A DNA stretch of 18,834 nt from Candidatus Omnitrophota bacterium (GTDB lineage: Bacteria > Omnitrophota > Gorgyraeia > Zapsychrales > Zapsychraceae): the NCBI GenBank assembly GCA_018399915.1, contig JAGYNW010000015.1, forward strand, positions 1 through 18,834, written 5' to 3'. The translations under genes were made by a program, and so were the position numbers. Below the pieces are notes generated by a model. It searched no databases and was not told the DNA's origin. It saw only the letters and a program-made list of their open reading frames with translations. Of this stretch, positions 1 through 7,022 are shown piece by piece. Position 1 is the stretch's first letter; every line of letters begins with the position of its first letter.

Positions 1-1257
1 GAGCCCGAAGAACAAAAGGATGCTGATGCCCAGAATTTTTATGGTATGGGTATCTTTTTTTTCCATCAGCTGGATGAGACTGAGGAGCAGAGCGACCCAG
101 ATGAGGCTCCAATTGCCTGTCAAGAAGATCTCTCTGGAAAATTTTACGATCACGTTCGGAATAAGCTTGAGCCGTTGCCAGGAGAGAATCAGCGCGGTTT
201 TGTCATTGGCGCCGGTGCCATCCTGCAAGACATGGTTTGCGATTTTGTAGGCATGAAAAAGCATTGCCATGGTGATTGGCGGAACGCTGAATTTAAAAAA
301 ATCAATGATCTTGACCTTTGAGGTGCGAATTTTGTCCCCAAAACTCAAAGGCAGAAAGAGAAGGAAATAGACCAGCAAAAAGGCCGTGCCCTCTAGTTTG
401 GTAAACACCGCGAATGCCGCGAAAAGTGAGGCCGTTATCAGGTAAGCAGATTTGGGTTCTCTGGCCCAGAGGCACAGCAGCATGATCACAAAACAGTTGT
501 AATACATCAGAAAGAAATCCCGGTAGCTGATGGTGGCATGGAAAAGAAAAAGATTTGATGACAACAGCACGGCTAATCCGATCAAGGCCCAGGTCTTATT
601 GGTGAAGGTTTTCAAGAAATGGTACACCCCCATTAGGAAAGAAACCAGGGCAAAGGGAAAAATGATCTTAATTAAAGTGTCGCTCCAACGCCCCAGGTTC
701 AAGGCGATCCAGGTTTCATTGAACGGTGTCAGCAGGGGATATGTGGGATGGGGCAGAGAATTCAGATGGGGAAGCCGCCCTTCGAAATAAAAGATTTTGG
801 CTTTAAAGGCGACCGTGGCCAGGCCATCCCAGGAGTGGACCGGCAGGGTAAAGGCGCGCTGGAATGCAAATAAAAGGTTCAGCATGATGTAAGCGTACAA
901 TAAGAACCGAAGCAGCATCTCGCCAAAGCCGACATTAGGTGTTTTTGCCGGTTTTTCTTCAGGCGGTTGACATTGAAAGGGGCAGAGTTGTTTTGCGTCC
1001 AGGAGTATCAGCAGGCCTAAAAGCAGACAGAGCACTAAGCCGAGGGAGAGCGAAACGGTCAGGCGTGTTAACGGAAATTCCAGGGCGCCCAAAAGCATCA
1101 TGATCAGGCTTGACAGTCCTGTGCCCGCGCCAAATGCCAGGCTGGCTTTCCACAGCAGGCTTACGCGGTCTTTGTAAAAGAGCACGGAGATCAGCGCATA
1201 CCCTGTCACAAAGGGAAAAAACATTGCCAGCGTTAAATTGAGATTATCCAGGCTCAT
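1..1257 (-). CDS. GT39/ArnT-like integral membrane glycosyltransferase, 3'-truncated by the window edge
   Basis: Reading the minus strand from an ATG at 1257 gives 419 codons with no stop, so the gene continues beyond base 1. The protein is very hydrophobic, with about ten to twelve likely membrane spans (roughly residues 8-28, 36-60, 66-87, 114-135, 195-214, 223-241, 247-264, 270-306, 323-340, 382-398 and 405-419). A loop after the fourth span holds SWDGLATVAFKAKIFYFEG (142-160), followed by a Pro/His-rich stretch with HPTYPLLTP (170-178). An acidic residue in such a loop (here D144) is typical of GT-C enzymes that use polyprenyl-phosphate sugars. FTKLEGTAF (285-293) also fits this class. 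Its ATG overlaps the TGA of the upstream gene (ATGA), so it is probably translationally coupled. Donor and acceptor are unknown. Fold class is fairly sure; the exact function is not. Confidence 0.8.
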   Translation of the reverse strand, partial: MSLDNLNLTLAMFFPFVTGYALISVLFYKDRVSLLWKASLAFGAGTGLSSLIMMLLGALEFPLTRLTVSLSLGLVLCLLLGLLILLDAKQLCPFQCQPPEEKPAKTPNVGFGEMLLRFLLYAYIMLNLLFAFQRAFTLPVHSWDGLATVAFKAKIFYFEGRLPHLNSLPHPTYPLLTPFNETWIALNLGRWSDTLIKIIFPFALVSFLMGVYHFLKTFTNKTWALIGLAVLLSSNLFLFHATISYRDFFLMYYNCFVIMLLCLWAREPKSAYLITASLFAAFAVFTKLEGTAFLLVYFLLFLPLSFGDKIRTSKVKIIDFFKFSVPPITMAMLFHAYKIANHVLQDGTGANDKTALILSWQRLKLIPNVIVKFSREIFLTGNWSLIWVALLLSLIQLMEKKDTHTIKILGISILLFFGL

Positions 1258-1997
1258 AGGTTTAAAAGCTCTTTTTTTACCGCCAAAGCGAGGTAGTTGT
1301 TCGGTTCAATGTAAATAATCCGATATCCTTCGGGCACATCTTTGAAAAAATTATCCATGGCCAAAAGGATCACGCAATCCGCGGGTTGGTTGTTTTCAAA
1401 ACGCGTTGAGATAACAGGATACAGATAATAAGAGATGGTCCGATGGATTAACAAATAGGGATCGACTTTCAGGTTTTTGTCACTGATAATAGTGGCTTGA
1501 TGATAGCCGGGCATGATGCTTTGCACCTTTTGGCAAAAATCTATGACAGTGGCGATCTCAGACTGCGGATGGGACATGAGCCGGTATTCTTTGGATAAAT
1601 AGCGGAGCCGGGAGACCTGTTGAAGCCCGGCAATGAATAAAAGTAATGCCATAAGGGTGGTTGTTAGAAGCCTGAGGCTTAACCGGTTCCAGGCGATCGG
1701 TGAATGTTTCACTAGAACGCCCAGTCCACTGATGGCAAGTAAGATCAAAAAAAGCAGTAAGTAGAATAATTTTATCACAAGAATTTTTTCAATGCTCATG
1801 GCCGGGCAGATATTAGGTGAGGGGCGGAAAAGGGTCGCGATCAAAACCTGGTAAAGTTCAGTGACGGGTACTTTCAGGAGATTGCATAGGCCCAGGGTAA
1901 GGAGCGTGAGGCAGGCGCTGAAGATGATCAACCCATACAGCACAACCCGGGCGTTTTCCGTATTTTTTTTTGGTTTAGTAGAGGAATGATCGTTCAT
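1254..1997 (-). CDS. three-helix membrane protein with a soluble C-terminal domain, function unknown
   Basis: The 247-residue protein has a basic, polar N-terminus (1-17) and three probable membrane helices at about 18-41, 72-96 and 110-127. A soluble region of about 120 residues (128-247) follows and contains HRTISYYLYPVIS (185-197). I do not recognise a named family. It sits between pncC (17 bases upstream) and the GT39-like gene, which it overlaps by four bases, so all three are probably one transcript. With three helices and a short N-terminus, the C-terminal domain could face either side; the positive-inside rule (Lys/Arg-rich N-terminus) would place it in the periplasm. No Shine-Dalgarno sequence is obvious upstream of the ATG. 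A role as partner of the glycosyltransferase is an inference from position only. Confidence 0.75.
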   Translation of the reverse strand: MNDHSSTKPKKNTENARVVLYGLIIFSACLTLLTLGLCNLLKVPVTELYQVLIATLFRPSPNICPAMSIEKILVIKLFYLLLFLILLAISGLGVLVKHSPIAWNRLSLRLLTTTLMALLLFIAGLQQVSRLRYLSKEYRLMSHPQSEIATVIDFCQKVQSIMPGYHQATIISDKNLKVDPYLLIHRTISYYLYPVISTRFENNQPADCVILLAMDNFFKDVPEGYRIIYIEPNNYLALAVKKELLNL

Positions 1998-2014
1998 AAA
2001 TAATGGTGATTAAA

Positions 2015-2482
2015 TCAGAATAAAAATTCTTCAAGGAGCCTGAGCGCCTGTTTCATGGTCTGCATCTTGATTTGTTTTCGTGTGCCTTCAAACTGACATT
2101 CCAGACAAAGATGTTCTTCTGGGGTAACAACAGCGACATACACGCGGCCGACCGGTTTTGGGGGCGTGCCTCCTGAAGGGCCGGCGATGCCGGTCACACT
2201 GATCGCGTAGTCGGCTTCCTGGATTACGCGGACACCCTGAGCCATGGCGAGTGCGACCTGTTCGCTGACAGCGCCGTGTTTTTTAAGAAGCGTCCGGGGG
2301 ACTTTCAGCAATTTGTGTTTGGCGTCATTACTGTAGGCCACTATTCCCAGAAGAAGGCATGGGGAACTTCCGGATACATTGGTCAATTGATCGGTAATCA
2401 GGCCGCCGGTGCAGGATTCGGCGACCGCCAGGGTTTGACCTTTCCGGTTCAGTTGCTGGATTATGGTTTCGGCAAGACGCAT
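2015..2482 (-). CDS. pncC: nicotinamide-nucleotide amidohydrolase PncC (CinA C-terminal domain protein)
   Basis: The family deamidates nicotinamide mononucleotide to nicotinic acid mononucleotide in the pyridine nucleotide salvage cycle, in the cytoplasm. The 155-residue protein is the stand-alone CinA C-terminal domain without the N-terminal MoCF-like half, a normal length for PncC. Diagnostic motifs are VAESCTGG (20-27) carrying the nucleophilic serine, GIVAYSNDAK (46-55), GAVSEQVA (70-77) and the substrate loop SVTGIAGPSGGT (95-106) followed by KPVGRVYVA. The ATG at 2482 matches the family N-terminus. No clear ribosome-binding site precedes it. It is the first gene of the minus-strand unit, about 108 bases downstream of a predicted start site near 2591. 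Confidence 0.93.
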   Translation of the reverse strand: MRLAETIIQQLNRKGQTLAVAESCTGGLITDQLTNVSGSSPCLLLGIVAYSNDAKHKLLKVPRTLLKKHGAVSEQVALAMAQGVRVIQEADYAISVTGIAGPSGGTPPKPVGRVYVAVVTPEEHLCLECQFEGTRKQIKMQTMKQALRLLEEFLF

Positions 2483-2597
2483 AGGGATTTCGCTTTCACG
2501 TATAAAACATTGATAATCATAAGTTTACATTTTTTTTGTGGATTTTCCGGCATCTGTTTGTTCCCAGATATTACTAAGATCAATAAGCTAATTAATA

Positions 2598-2626
2598 ATT
2601 ATAGAGTGATATTATTTACTTGACAA
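2598..2626 (-). promoter_or_regulatory. predicted sigma70-type promoter for the pncC unit
   Basis: On the minus strand the -35 box is TTGTCA (2626 to 2621; 5 of 6 to consensus). A 17-base spacer follows, then a perfect TATAAT -10 box (2603 to 2598). Transcription should start near 2591, giving a 5' leader of about 108 bases before pncC. Its -35 box overlaps the -35 box of the plus-strand promoter. Assignment is by consensus only. Confidence 0.65.
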
Positions 2627-2648
2627 GAAATAATATTTAGAATATATT
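2620..2648 (+). promoter_or_regulatory. predicted sigma70-type promoter for ribBA
   Basis: A perfect TTGACA (2620-2625), a 17-base spacer and TATATT (2643-2648; 5 of 6) make this the strongest promoter I see in the window. Start of transcription is expected near 2655, about 168 bases before the ribBA ATG. It faces away from the pncC promoter, and the two -35 boxes share bases 2621-2625, so one polymerase bound here probably excludes the other. Confidence 0.72.
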
Positions 2649-2654
2649 ACCTCA

Positions 2655-2774
2655 TAAATTAAGCGGATAGGATGATTTTTTGAAAAAATTTCAGGCCCAT
2701 GTTTGCTCTTAACAAGACAGCACGTATTTACGCAAGGCAGCCGGATATCCCAAGGTTTATCTTGGGATTTTTTT
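2655..2774 (+). ncRNA. ribBA 5' leader RNA ending in an intrinsic terminator (attenuator candidate)
   Basis: The stretch lies between the predicted start of transcription and the end of the terminator, so a ~120-nt RNA could be released before ribBA. Visible pairing options include TCTT/AAGA (2707-2710 with 2714-2717), CGT/ACG (2723-2725 with 2730-2732) and TTGC/GCAA (2703-2706 with 2732-2735). GGATA at 2665-2669 can pair with TATCC at 2746-2750, which would capture the 5' arm of the terminator and act as an antiterminator. The conserved sequence blocks of the FMN (RFN) riboswitch are not present. Ligand-sensing attenuation, protein-mediated attenuation or a free small RNA are all possible. 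Confidence 0.4.
2747..2774 (+). terminator. intrinsic terminator inside the ribBA leader
   Basis: An 8-bp perfect stem, ATCCCAAG (2747-2754) with CTTGGGAT (2761-2768), closes a six-base loop. A run of six T (2769-2774) and a further T-rich stretch follow directly. It stands 48 bases before the ribBA start codon and downstream of the strong plus-strand promoter. It would therefore stop ribBA transcription unless read through. Confidence 0.78.
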
Positions 2775-2822
2775 CTTTATCGAATAATTCCATTAACACC
2801 TAATAAATGATAGAGGTCAATT

Positions 2823-4022
2823 ATGTTTAATACAATTCAAGAAGTCCTGGATGACTTAAAGGCAGGAAAATTAATCATTGTCATGGATGATGAAGGCCGC
2901 GAAAACGAGGGTGACCTTCTTTGCGCCGCGGAGTTTATTACCCCGGAGAAAATCAATTTTATGGCGCGCGAGGCGCGGGGCTTGATCTGTATGCCCATGG
3001 AAGCCGAACGACTGGATGAACTCGATCTGCATCCCATGAAAGTGCACATCAGCCATCGGCATCAGAAATGCGATACCGCCTGGTCGATCTCTGTCGATGC
3101 GACCAAAGGAGTGACGACTGGTATTTCGGCCGCGGACCGCGCTCAGACCGTCAAGTGCCTGATCGATGAAAAAGCGAAATCTTCGGATTTTATCACCCCG
3201 GGCCATCTGTTCCCTTTGCGGGCCATGAGAGGCGGGGTTTTGGTGAGGGCCGGGCATACAGAGGCCTCTGTGGATTTGACCCGTTTAGCCGGGCTACGTC
3301 CTGCCGGTGTTATCTGTGAGATCATGAATGATGACGGGACCATGGCGCGGACCGATGATTTGAAGAAATTTGCGAAAAAACATAATTTGAAGATCTGTAC
3401 CATTGACAGTTTAATTGAATATCTGCAGCGTTCGGAGACTTTTGTGGAAAGGGCGGTTGAGGTCAAGCTGCCGACCGAATACGGGGATTTTCGGCTTATT
3501 TCTTATCAGTCCAAGGTAGATGACTTTATTCATTTAGCCCTTGTTAAAGGTGAGATCAAACATGATGAGCCGGTCTTGGTCAGAGTGCAATCCGAATGTT
3601 TGACAGGAGATGTTTTTGGTTCTTTGCGTTGTGACTGCAAACCGCAATTAGATCAGGCCCTCAAAAGCATTGCCGAAGCGGGTTCCGGAGTGCTCCTTTA
3701 CATGCGCCAGGAAGGCCGGGGCATTGGCCTTATCAATAAATTAAAGGCCTACAACTTACAGGATTCCGGAATGGACACGGTTGAGGCCAATGAGGCCTTG
3801 GGCTTTTCGCCTGATTTGCGCAATTATGGGTTAGGGGCTCAGATCCTTGTGGACCTCGGGGTCAAAGAGATCCGTCTTTTGACTAATAATCCTCGCAAGA
3901 TCGTCGGGCTGGAAGGATATGGCCTGACCATTAAAGACCGCGTGGGATTGAAGGTCGCGCATAATCCGAACAATGTGGATTATCTGAAGACAAAAAAAGA
4001 AAAATTGGGCCATATTCTTTAG
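2823..4022 (+). CDS. ribBA: bifunctional 3,4-dihydroxy-2-butanone-4-phosphate synthase / GTP cyclohydrolase II
   Basis: The protein supplies both precursors of riboflavin: dihydroxybutanone phosphate from ribulose 5-phosphate, and the pyrimidine intermediate from GTP. The 399 residues are the usual length for the fusion. The N-terminal DHBP synthase half (1-~205) shows the acidic metal-binding loop DDEGRENEGD (22-31), SSDFITPGHLFPLRA (120-134) and HTEASVDLTRLAG (145-157). The C-terminal GTP cyclohydrolase II half (~210-399) has zinc-binding cysteines C259, C270 and C272 in SECLTGDVFGSLRCDC, then RQEGRGIGLINKLKAY (295-310) and LLTNNPRKI (352-360). Both halves look catalytically complete. AGAGGT at 2812-2817 is the ribosome-binding site. 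It heads the riboflavin group, with ribH 25 bases downstream, and is probably controlled by the leader terminator. Confidence 0.97.
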   Translation: MFNTIQEVLDDLKAGKLIIVMDDEGRENEGDLLCAAEFITPEKINFMAREARGLICMPMEAERLDELDLHPMKVHISHRHQKCDTAWSISVDATKGVTTGISAADRAQTVKCLIDEKAKSSDFITPGHLFPLRAMRGGVLVRAGHTEASVDLTRLAGLRPAGVICEIMNDDGTMARTDDLKKFAKKHNLKICTIDSLIEYLQRSETFVERAVEVKLPTEYGDFRLISYQSKVDDFIHLALVKGEIKHDEPVLVRVQSECLTGDVFGSLRCDCKPQLDQALKSIAEAGSGVLLYMRQEGRGIGLINKLKAYNLQDSGMDTVEANEALGFSPDLRNYGLGAQILVDLGVKEIRLLTNNPRKIVGLEGYGLTIKDRVGLKVAHNPNNVDYLKTKKEKLGHIL

Positions 4023-4047
4023 GCCCTTTGAATAGAAAGACAGAATT

Positions 4048-4512
4048 ATGGTGAAGAGCGTCGAAGGGAATCACAATGGTCAGGATCTCAGGGTGGCGAT
4101 CGTTGTTTCCAAATTTAATGAGTTCATCACGCGGCGTTTGCTTGAAGGTTGTTTGGATGAACTGGCAAAACAGAAGGTAAAAAAGAAAAATACCATGGTT
4201 TGCTGGGTCCCCGGGGCTTTTGAGATTCCGGTGGCAGCCTTGAAACTGGCCAGGAAGAAGACCATTGACGCGGTTATCTGTCTGGGCGCGGTGGTCCGTG
4301 GCGAGACCTATCATTTTGAATTGGTTGCCCAGGGCGCGGCCACGGGCATATCCCGGGTTGCGCTGATGACAAACAAGCCCGTGATCATGGGAGTCCTTTC
4401 AACAGAGACACTGCAACAGGCTTACGCCCGGGCGGAAGAGGACGGGGATAATAAAGGCCGTGAAGCGGCTTTAGCCGCTATCGAGATGTTTAATTTGCTT
4501 AATCGCATCTAG
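4048..4512 (+). CDS. ribH: 6,7-dimethyl-8-ribityllumazine synthase (riboflavin synthase beta subunit)
   Basis: The enzyme condenses 5-amino-6-ribitylaminouracil with dihydroxybutanone phosphate to form lumazine, usually as a 60-subunit capsid or a pentamer. The 154 residues are family length. Motifs are SKFNEFITRRLLEG (21-34), WVPGAFEIPVAA (53-64), CLGAVVRGETYHFELV (78-93) with the catalytic histidine H89, and PVIMGVLSTETLQQAYARA (111-129), followed by the NKGREAA stretch (135-141). The usual Thr in the RGxTxH motif is Glu (RGETYH), a common variant. It follows ribBA by 25 bases and should be cotranscribed. A 68-base gap then leads to nusB. Confidence 0.96.
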   Translation: MVKSVEGNHNGQDLRVAIVVSKFNEFITRRLLEGCLDELAKQKVKKKNTMVCWVPGAFEIPVAALKLARKKTIDAVICLGAVVRGETYHFELVAQGAATGISRVALMTNKPVIMGVLSTETLQQAYARAEEDGDNKGREAALAAIEMFNLLNRI

Positions 4513-4523
4513 CGCTTTATACT
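4495..4523 (+). promoter_or_regulatory. possible internal promoter for nusB
   Basis: TTGCTT (4495-4500), a 17-base spacer and TATACT (4518-4523; 5 of 6 to the -10 consensus) lie at the end of ribH and in the 68-base gap before nusB. The -35 match is weak (TTG only). If used, it would let nusB be transcribed independently of riboflavin control. Confidence 0.35.
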
Positions 4524-4580
4524 AGTAGATATGGAAGTTCTGATTTTTGGAAAATAAACCGTTGGCAGGAATAATTATCT

Positions 4581-5003
4581 ATGCGAAAAAGAACGCAAGC
4601 CAGGGAATGCAGCCTTAAAATCCTTTATCAGGCCGAAATGACCCGTAGAGATTTGAGCATGGCTTTTGATGTTTTCTGGGTAGAGATCGAAAACCAGGAT
4701 AAGAATATTAAGGAATTTACCGAACGCATTATCCAGGGAATTGCCGGCCAGTTTGAGGCAATTGATGAAAAGATCTCTTATTACGCCACGAACTGGCAGT
4801 TGAAAAGAATGGCTGTTATCGATCGCAATGTTTTGCGTATCGGTGTCTACGAGTTGTTGTTTGCTTCCGATATCCCGCCCAAGGTTACCATTAATGAAGC
4901 GGTTGAGTTGGCTAAAAAGTATGGCGACATGGAATCCAGCAAGTTCGTCAATGGTATTCTTGACAAGATCCATAAACAAGAACATGTTTCTAATGAAAGT
5001 TGA
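4581..5003 (+). CDS. nusB: transcription antitermination factor NusB
   Basis: NusB binds boxA RNA together with S10 (NusE) and supports antitermination of rRNA operons. The all-helical 140-residue protein is of family length. It has the N-terminal pattern RTQARECSLKILYQAEM (4-20), the central NWQLKRMAVIDRNVLRIGVYELL (from about residue 71) and the C-terminal INEAVELAKKYG and SSKFVNGILDKI segments, all characteristic of NusB. A nusB next to ribH is a frequent arrangement in bacteria. A possible promoter lies about 60 bases upstream. Its TGA at 5001-5003 almost touches the ATG of the PHP gene at 5006, so the two are probably coupled. Confidence 0.96.
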   Translation: MRKRTQARECSLKILYQAEMTRRDLSMAFDVFWVEIENQDKNIKEFTERIIQGIAGQFEAIDEKISYYATNWQLKRMAVIDRNVLRIGVYELLFASDIPPKVTINEAVELAKKYGDMESSKFVNGILDKIHKQEHVSNES

Positions 5004-5005
5004 TC

Positions 5006-5833
5006 ATGGCGGAATTCGCGGATTTGCATATTCACACAAATTATTCGGATAGTTCCTTTTCGCCTGAAGAGGTGGTAGCCGAGGCGCATAAAAAAGGTAT
5101 CCAGTGCATCGCTATTGCCGATCATGATACCTTTAAGGGGATTGAACCCACCCGTAAGGCTGCCGAAGAATATGGCATAGAGGTCATTGCGGGCATTGAA
5201 TTATCATCAGAGATCAATGGTAAAGATGTCCATATCCTGGGATACCTGTTCGACTATCAATCCGTTGATTTTGAGGCGCGTTTGAACACAATGCAGGATA
5301 CCCGCATCAGCCGCATGGCGAAGATGATCCTGAAGCTGAAAAGCCTGGGCATCGACAATATCGAACTCAAGGAGGTCTGTGATCTGGCACAATCAAAATC
5401 CGTGGGACGGCCTCATCTAGCCACGGTCCTCAAGCAAAAAGGATGGGTTTCCAACATAAAAAAGGCTTTTGATAAGTACATCGCTGAAGGCGCTCCGGCA
5501 TATGTGCCCAAGTTCAAACAATCCCCGCAGGAGGCGATTGCGCTTATTCGGGAGTTCGGGGGCGTTTCTGTTTTGGCGCATCCCATGATCACAAATGTTG
5601 ACGAGTTGATCCCTCAGCTGGTTAAAGCAGGATTAGGCGGACTGGAGGCTGTTTATCCGGATGTTTCAGAAAATGTCCGTGACCATTACAAGGGGCTTGC
5701 CCGAAAACATAATTTGGTAGTGACCGGCGGTTCGGATTCTCATGGACAGACAGGCGGGCACGCCGCTATCGGCAGCACAAAATTGCCGTATGCCTATGTC
5801 GAACAATTAAAAGCTGCTGTATCGAGATGCTAG
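5006..5833 (+). CDS. PHP-domain metal-dependent phosphatase (TrpH/YciV/RNase AM-like)
   Basis: The 275-residue protein has the PHP metal ligands in order: HIH (H8, H10), YSDS (D15), ADHD (D39, H40, D41), GIELSSEI (E65), H76, GRPH (H137), LAHP (H192) and GGSDSHG (D244, H246). This pattern fits the stand-alone YciV/TrpH group, which removes 5'-terminal nucleotides from RNA or hydrolyses 3',5'-bisphosphonucleotides. I chose the ATG at 5006 because it starts MAEFADLHIHT, like the family. A TTG at 5000 would add two residues and overlap nusB. It lies inside the riboflavin group, two bases after nusB and before ribD. That makes it a candidate, by position only, for the missing riboflavin-pathway phosphatase. 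Confidence 0.9.
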   Translation: MAEFADLHIHTNYSDSSFSPEEVVAEAHKKGIQCIAIADHDTFKGIEPTRKAAEEYGIEVIAGIELSSEINGKDVHILGYLFDYQSVDFEARLNTMQDTRISRMAKMILKLKSLGIDNIELKEVCDLAQSKSVGRPHLATVLKQKGWVSNIKKAFDKYIAEGAPAYVPKFKQSPQEAIALIREFGGVSVLAHPMITNVDELIPQLVKAGLGGLEAVYPDVSENVRDHYKGLARKHNLVVTGGSDSHGQTGGHAAIGSTKLPYAYVEQLKAAVSRC

Positions 5834-5859
5834 CACGGTGCCGACTTCGCATCTTTTTT
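5825..5859 (+). terminator. possible intrinsic terminator after the PHP gene
   Basis: AGATGC (5825-5830) can pair with GCATCT (5849-5854), and a run of T follows (5854-5859). The stem includes the last codons of the PHP gene and the loop is long (18 bases), so termination may be weak. If active, the downstream ribD-ribE segment would need its own promoter. I could not identify one convincingly in 5860-5924. Confidence 0.35.
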
Positions 5860-5924
5860 CCGACATTTTCAATTACACTTTTGATTAAATCATTTTAGAA
5901 AAACCGATAGGGTTTAACCGTAAA

Positions 5925-7022
5925 ATGACAGATCTTCAATACATGCAAAAAGCCGTGAAATTATCCCTCAAGGGAAAAGGCAAGGTCTCTCCCAATCCCA
6001 TGGTGGGTGCTGTTATCGTGCAAAAAGGGGAAATGATCGCCCAGGGCTGGCACAAGAAATGCGGCGGTGATCACGCGGAGATCATGGCGATCAAGAAGGC
6101 GGGTACTGCCGTGAAAGGCGCCACTTTGTATGTGACCCTGGAGCCTTGTGCGCATCAGGGAAGGACGCCTCCGTGTGTGGATGCGGTCATCGCCAGCGGT
6201 TTTAAACGGGTTGTCATAGGCGCTAAAGATCCGAATCCGTTGACCAAGGGAAAATCCATCCGTAAGTTAAAGGCCAAAGGCATCAAGGTTGATGTGGGCT
6301 TATTGCAGGAGGAGATTCTCAGGATTAATGAGGTCTTTGTGAAATACATAGAAAAAAAGATACCTTTTTTCGCCGCCAAGATCGCGCAGACCCTGGACGG
6401 CAAGATTGCGACATCCATCGGCCAATCCCAATGGATTACCGCTGAGGATACCCGTAAATATGCCCGTAAAATCCGCGACCAGTATGACGCCATTTTGGTC
6501 GGCATCAATACGGTTTTGAAGGATGATCCGCGGTTAAGCGCCAGCCATAAATCCAAAAAGATCAAGAAGATCGTTATGGATACGACCTTGATGATATCCC
6601 GGAAGGCCAGACTTTTTAACGACACGGATCCCGGGGATTGTATTCTGGTTACGACCAAAAGGGCTTCCTTAGCGAAAAGAAGTGTTTTTGAGAATTTAGG
6701 CGCCCATGTTTTGGTGGCTCCGATCTTAAAGAACGGCAGGATCGATATGATTTGGATGGCGAAAGAACTGGCTAAAGAAGAGATCTCCAGCATTCTGATC
6801 GAGGGTGGCGCCAATGTGATCGGCAGCGCCTTGAAACACCAGCTTGTGGACAAGATGTATTTTTACATCGCGCCAAAGATCATCGGGGATAAGCAGGCCC
6901 TGGATTCTATCGTGGGACTGGATATTTTCAATTTAAAAAAAGCCATGGCATTGGAGAACATAAAAATCAATAAGTTAAACAAAGATATAATGGTGGAGGG
7001 CTATGTTTTCAGGAATCGTTGA
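5925..7022 (+). CDS. ribD: bifunctional diaminohydroxyphosphoribosylaminopyrimidine deaminase / 5-amino-6-(5-phosphoribosylamino)uracil reductase
   Basis: RibD carries out the second and third steps from GTP to riboflavin: deamination of the pyrimidine ring and NADPH-dependent reduction of the ribosyl side chain. The N-terminal cytidine-deaminase-like domain (1-~145) has HAE (50-52) and PCAHQGRTPPC (74-84), which supply the zinc ligands and catalytic Glu. The C-terminal reductase domain (~147-365) has AKIAQTLDGKIAT near its start, SQWIT, and LIEGGANVIGSAL near the NADPH site. Length 365 is normal. The ATG at 5925 matches RibD N-termini (family members begin about 20 residues before the HPNP/SPNP motif, here SPNP at 22-25), although no clear Shine-Dalgarno precedes it. 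Its end overlaps ribE by 20 bases. Confidence 0.96.
   Translation: MTDLQYMQKAVKLSLKGKGKVSPNPMVGAVIVQKGEMIAQGWHKKCGGDHAEIMAIKKAGTAVKGATLYVTLEPCAHQGRTPPCVDAVIASGFKRVVIGAKDPNPLTKGKSIRKLKAKGIKVDVGLLQEEILRINEVFVKYIEKKIPFFAAKIAQTLDGKIATSIGQSQWITAEDTRKYARKIRDQYDAILVGINTVLKDDPRLSASHKSKKIKKIVMDTTLMISRKARLFNDTDPGDCILVTTKRASLAKRSVFENLGAHVLVAPILKNGRIDMIWMAKELAKEEISSILIEGGANVIGSALKHQLVDKMYFYIAPKIIGDKQALDSIVGLDIFNLKKAMALENIKINKLNKDIMVEGYVFRNR

Noticed and set aside
1..790. Plus-strand open frames at 20-321 and 530-790
   Set aside because: They overlap the uninterrupted minus-strand membrane protein frame, whose composition and motifs are far more protein-like.
2655..2760. Resemblance of ACGCAAGGCAGCCGG (2730-2744) to conserved pieces of the c-di-GMP-I (GEMM) riboswitch
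   Set aside because: The pieces are fused without the P2 and P3 stems and their conserved loops, so I do not call a GEMM element.
2699..2803. Open frame of 34 codons across the leader terminator (leader peptide)
   Set aside because: It has only a poor ribosome-binding site, and its codons run through the terminator hairpin. No run of a regulatory amino acid is visible.
4463..4478. Perfect hairpin AGCGGC-TTTA-GCCGCT inside ribH
   Set aside because: It lies within coding sequence with no T-run. It encodes the normal REAALAA stretch of the family and is probably chance.
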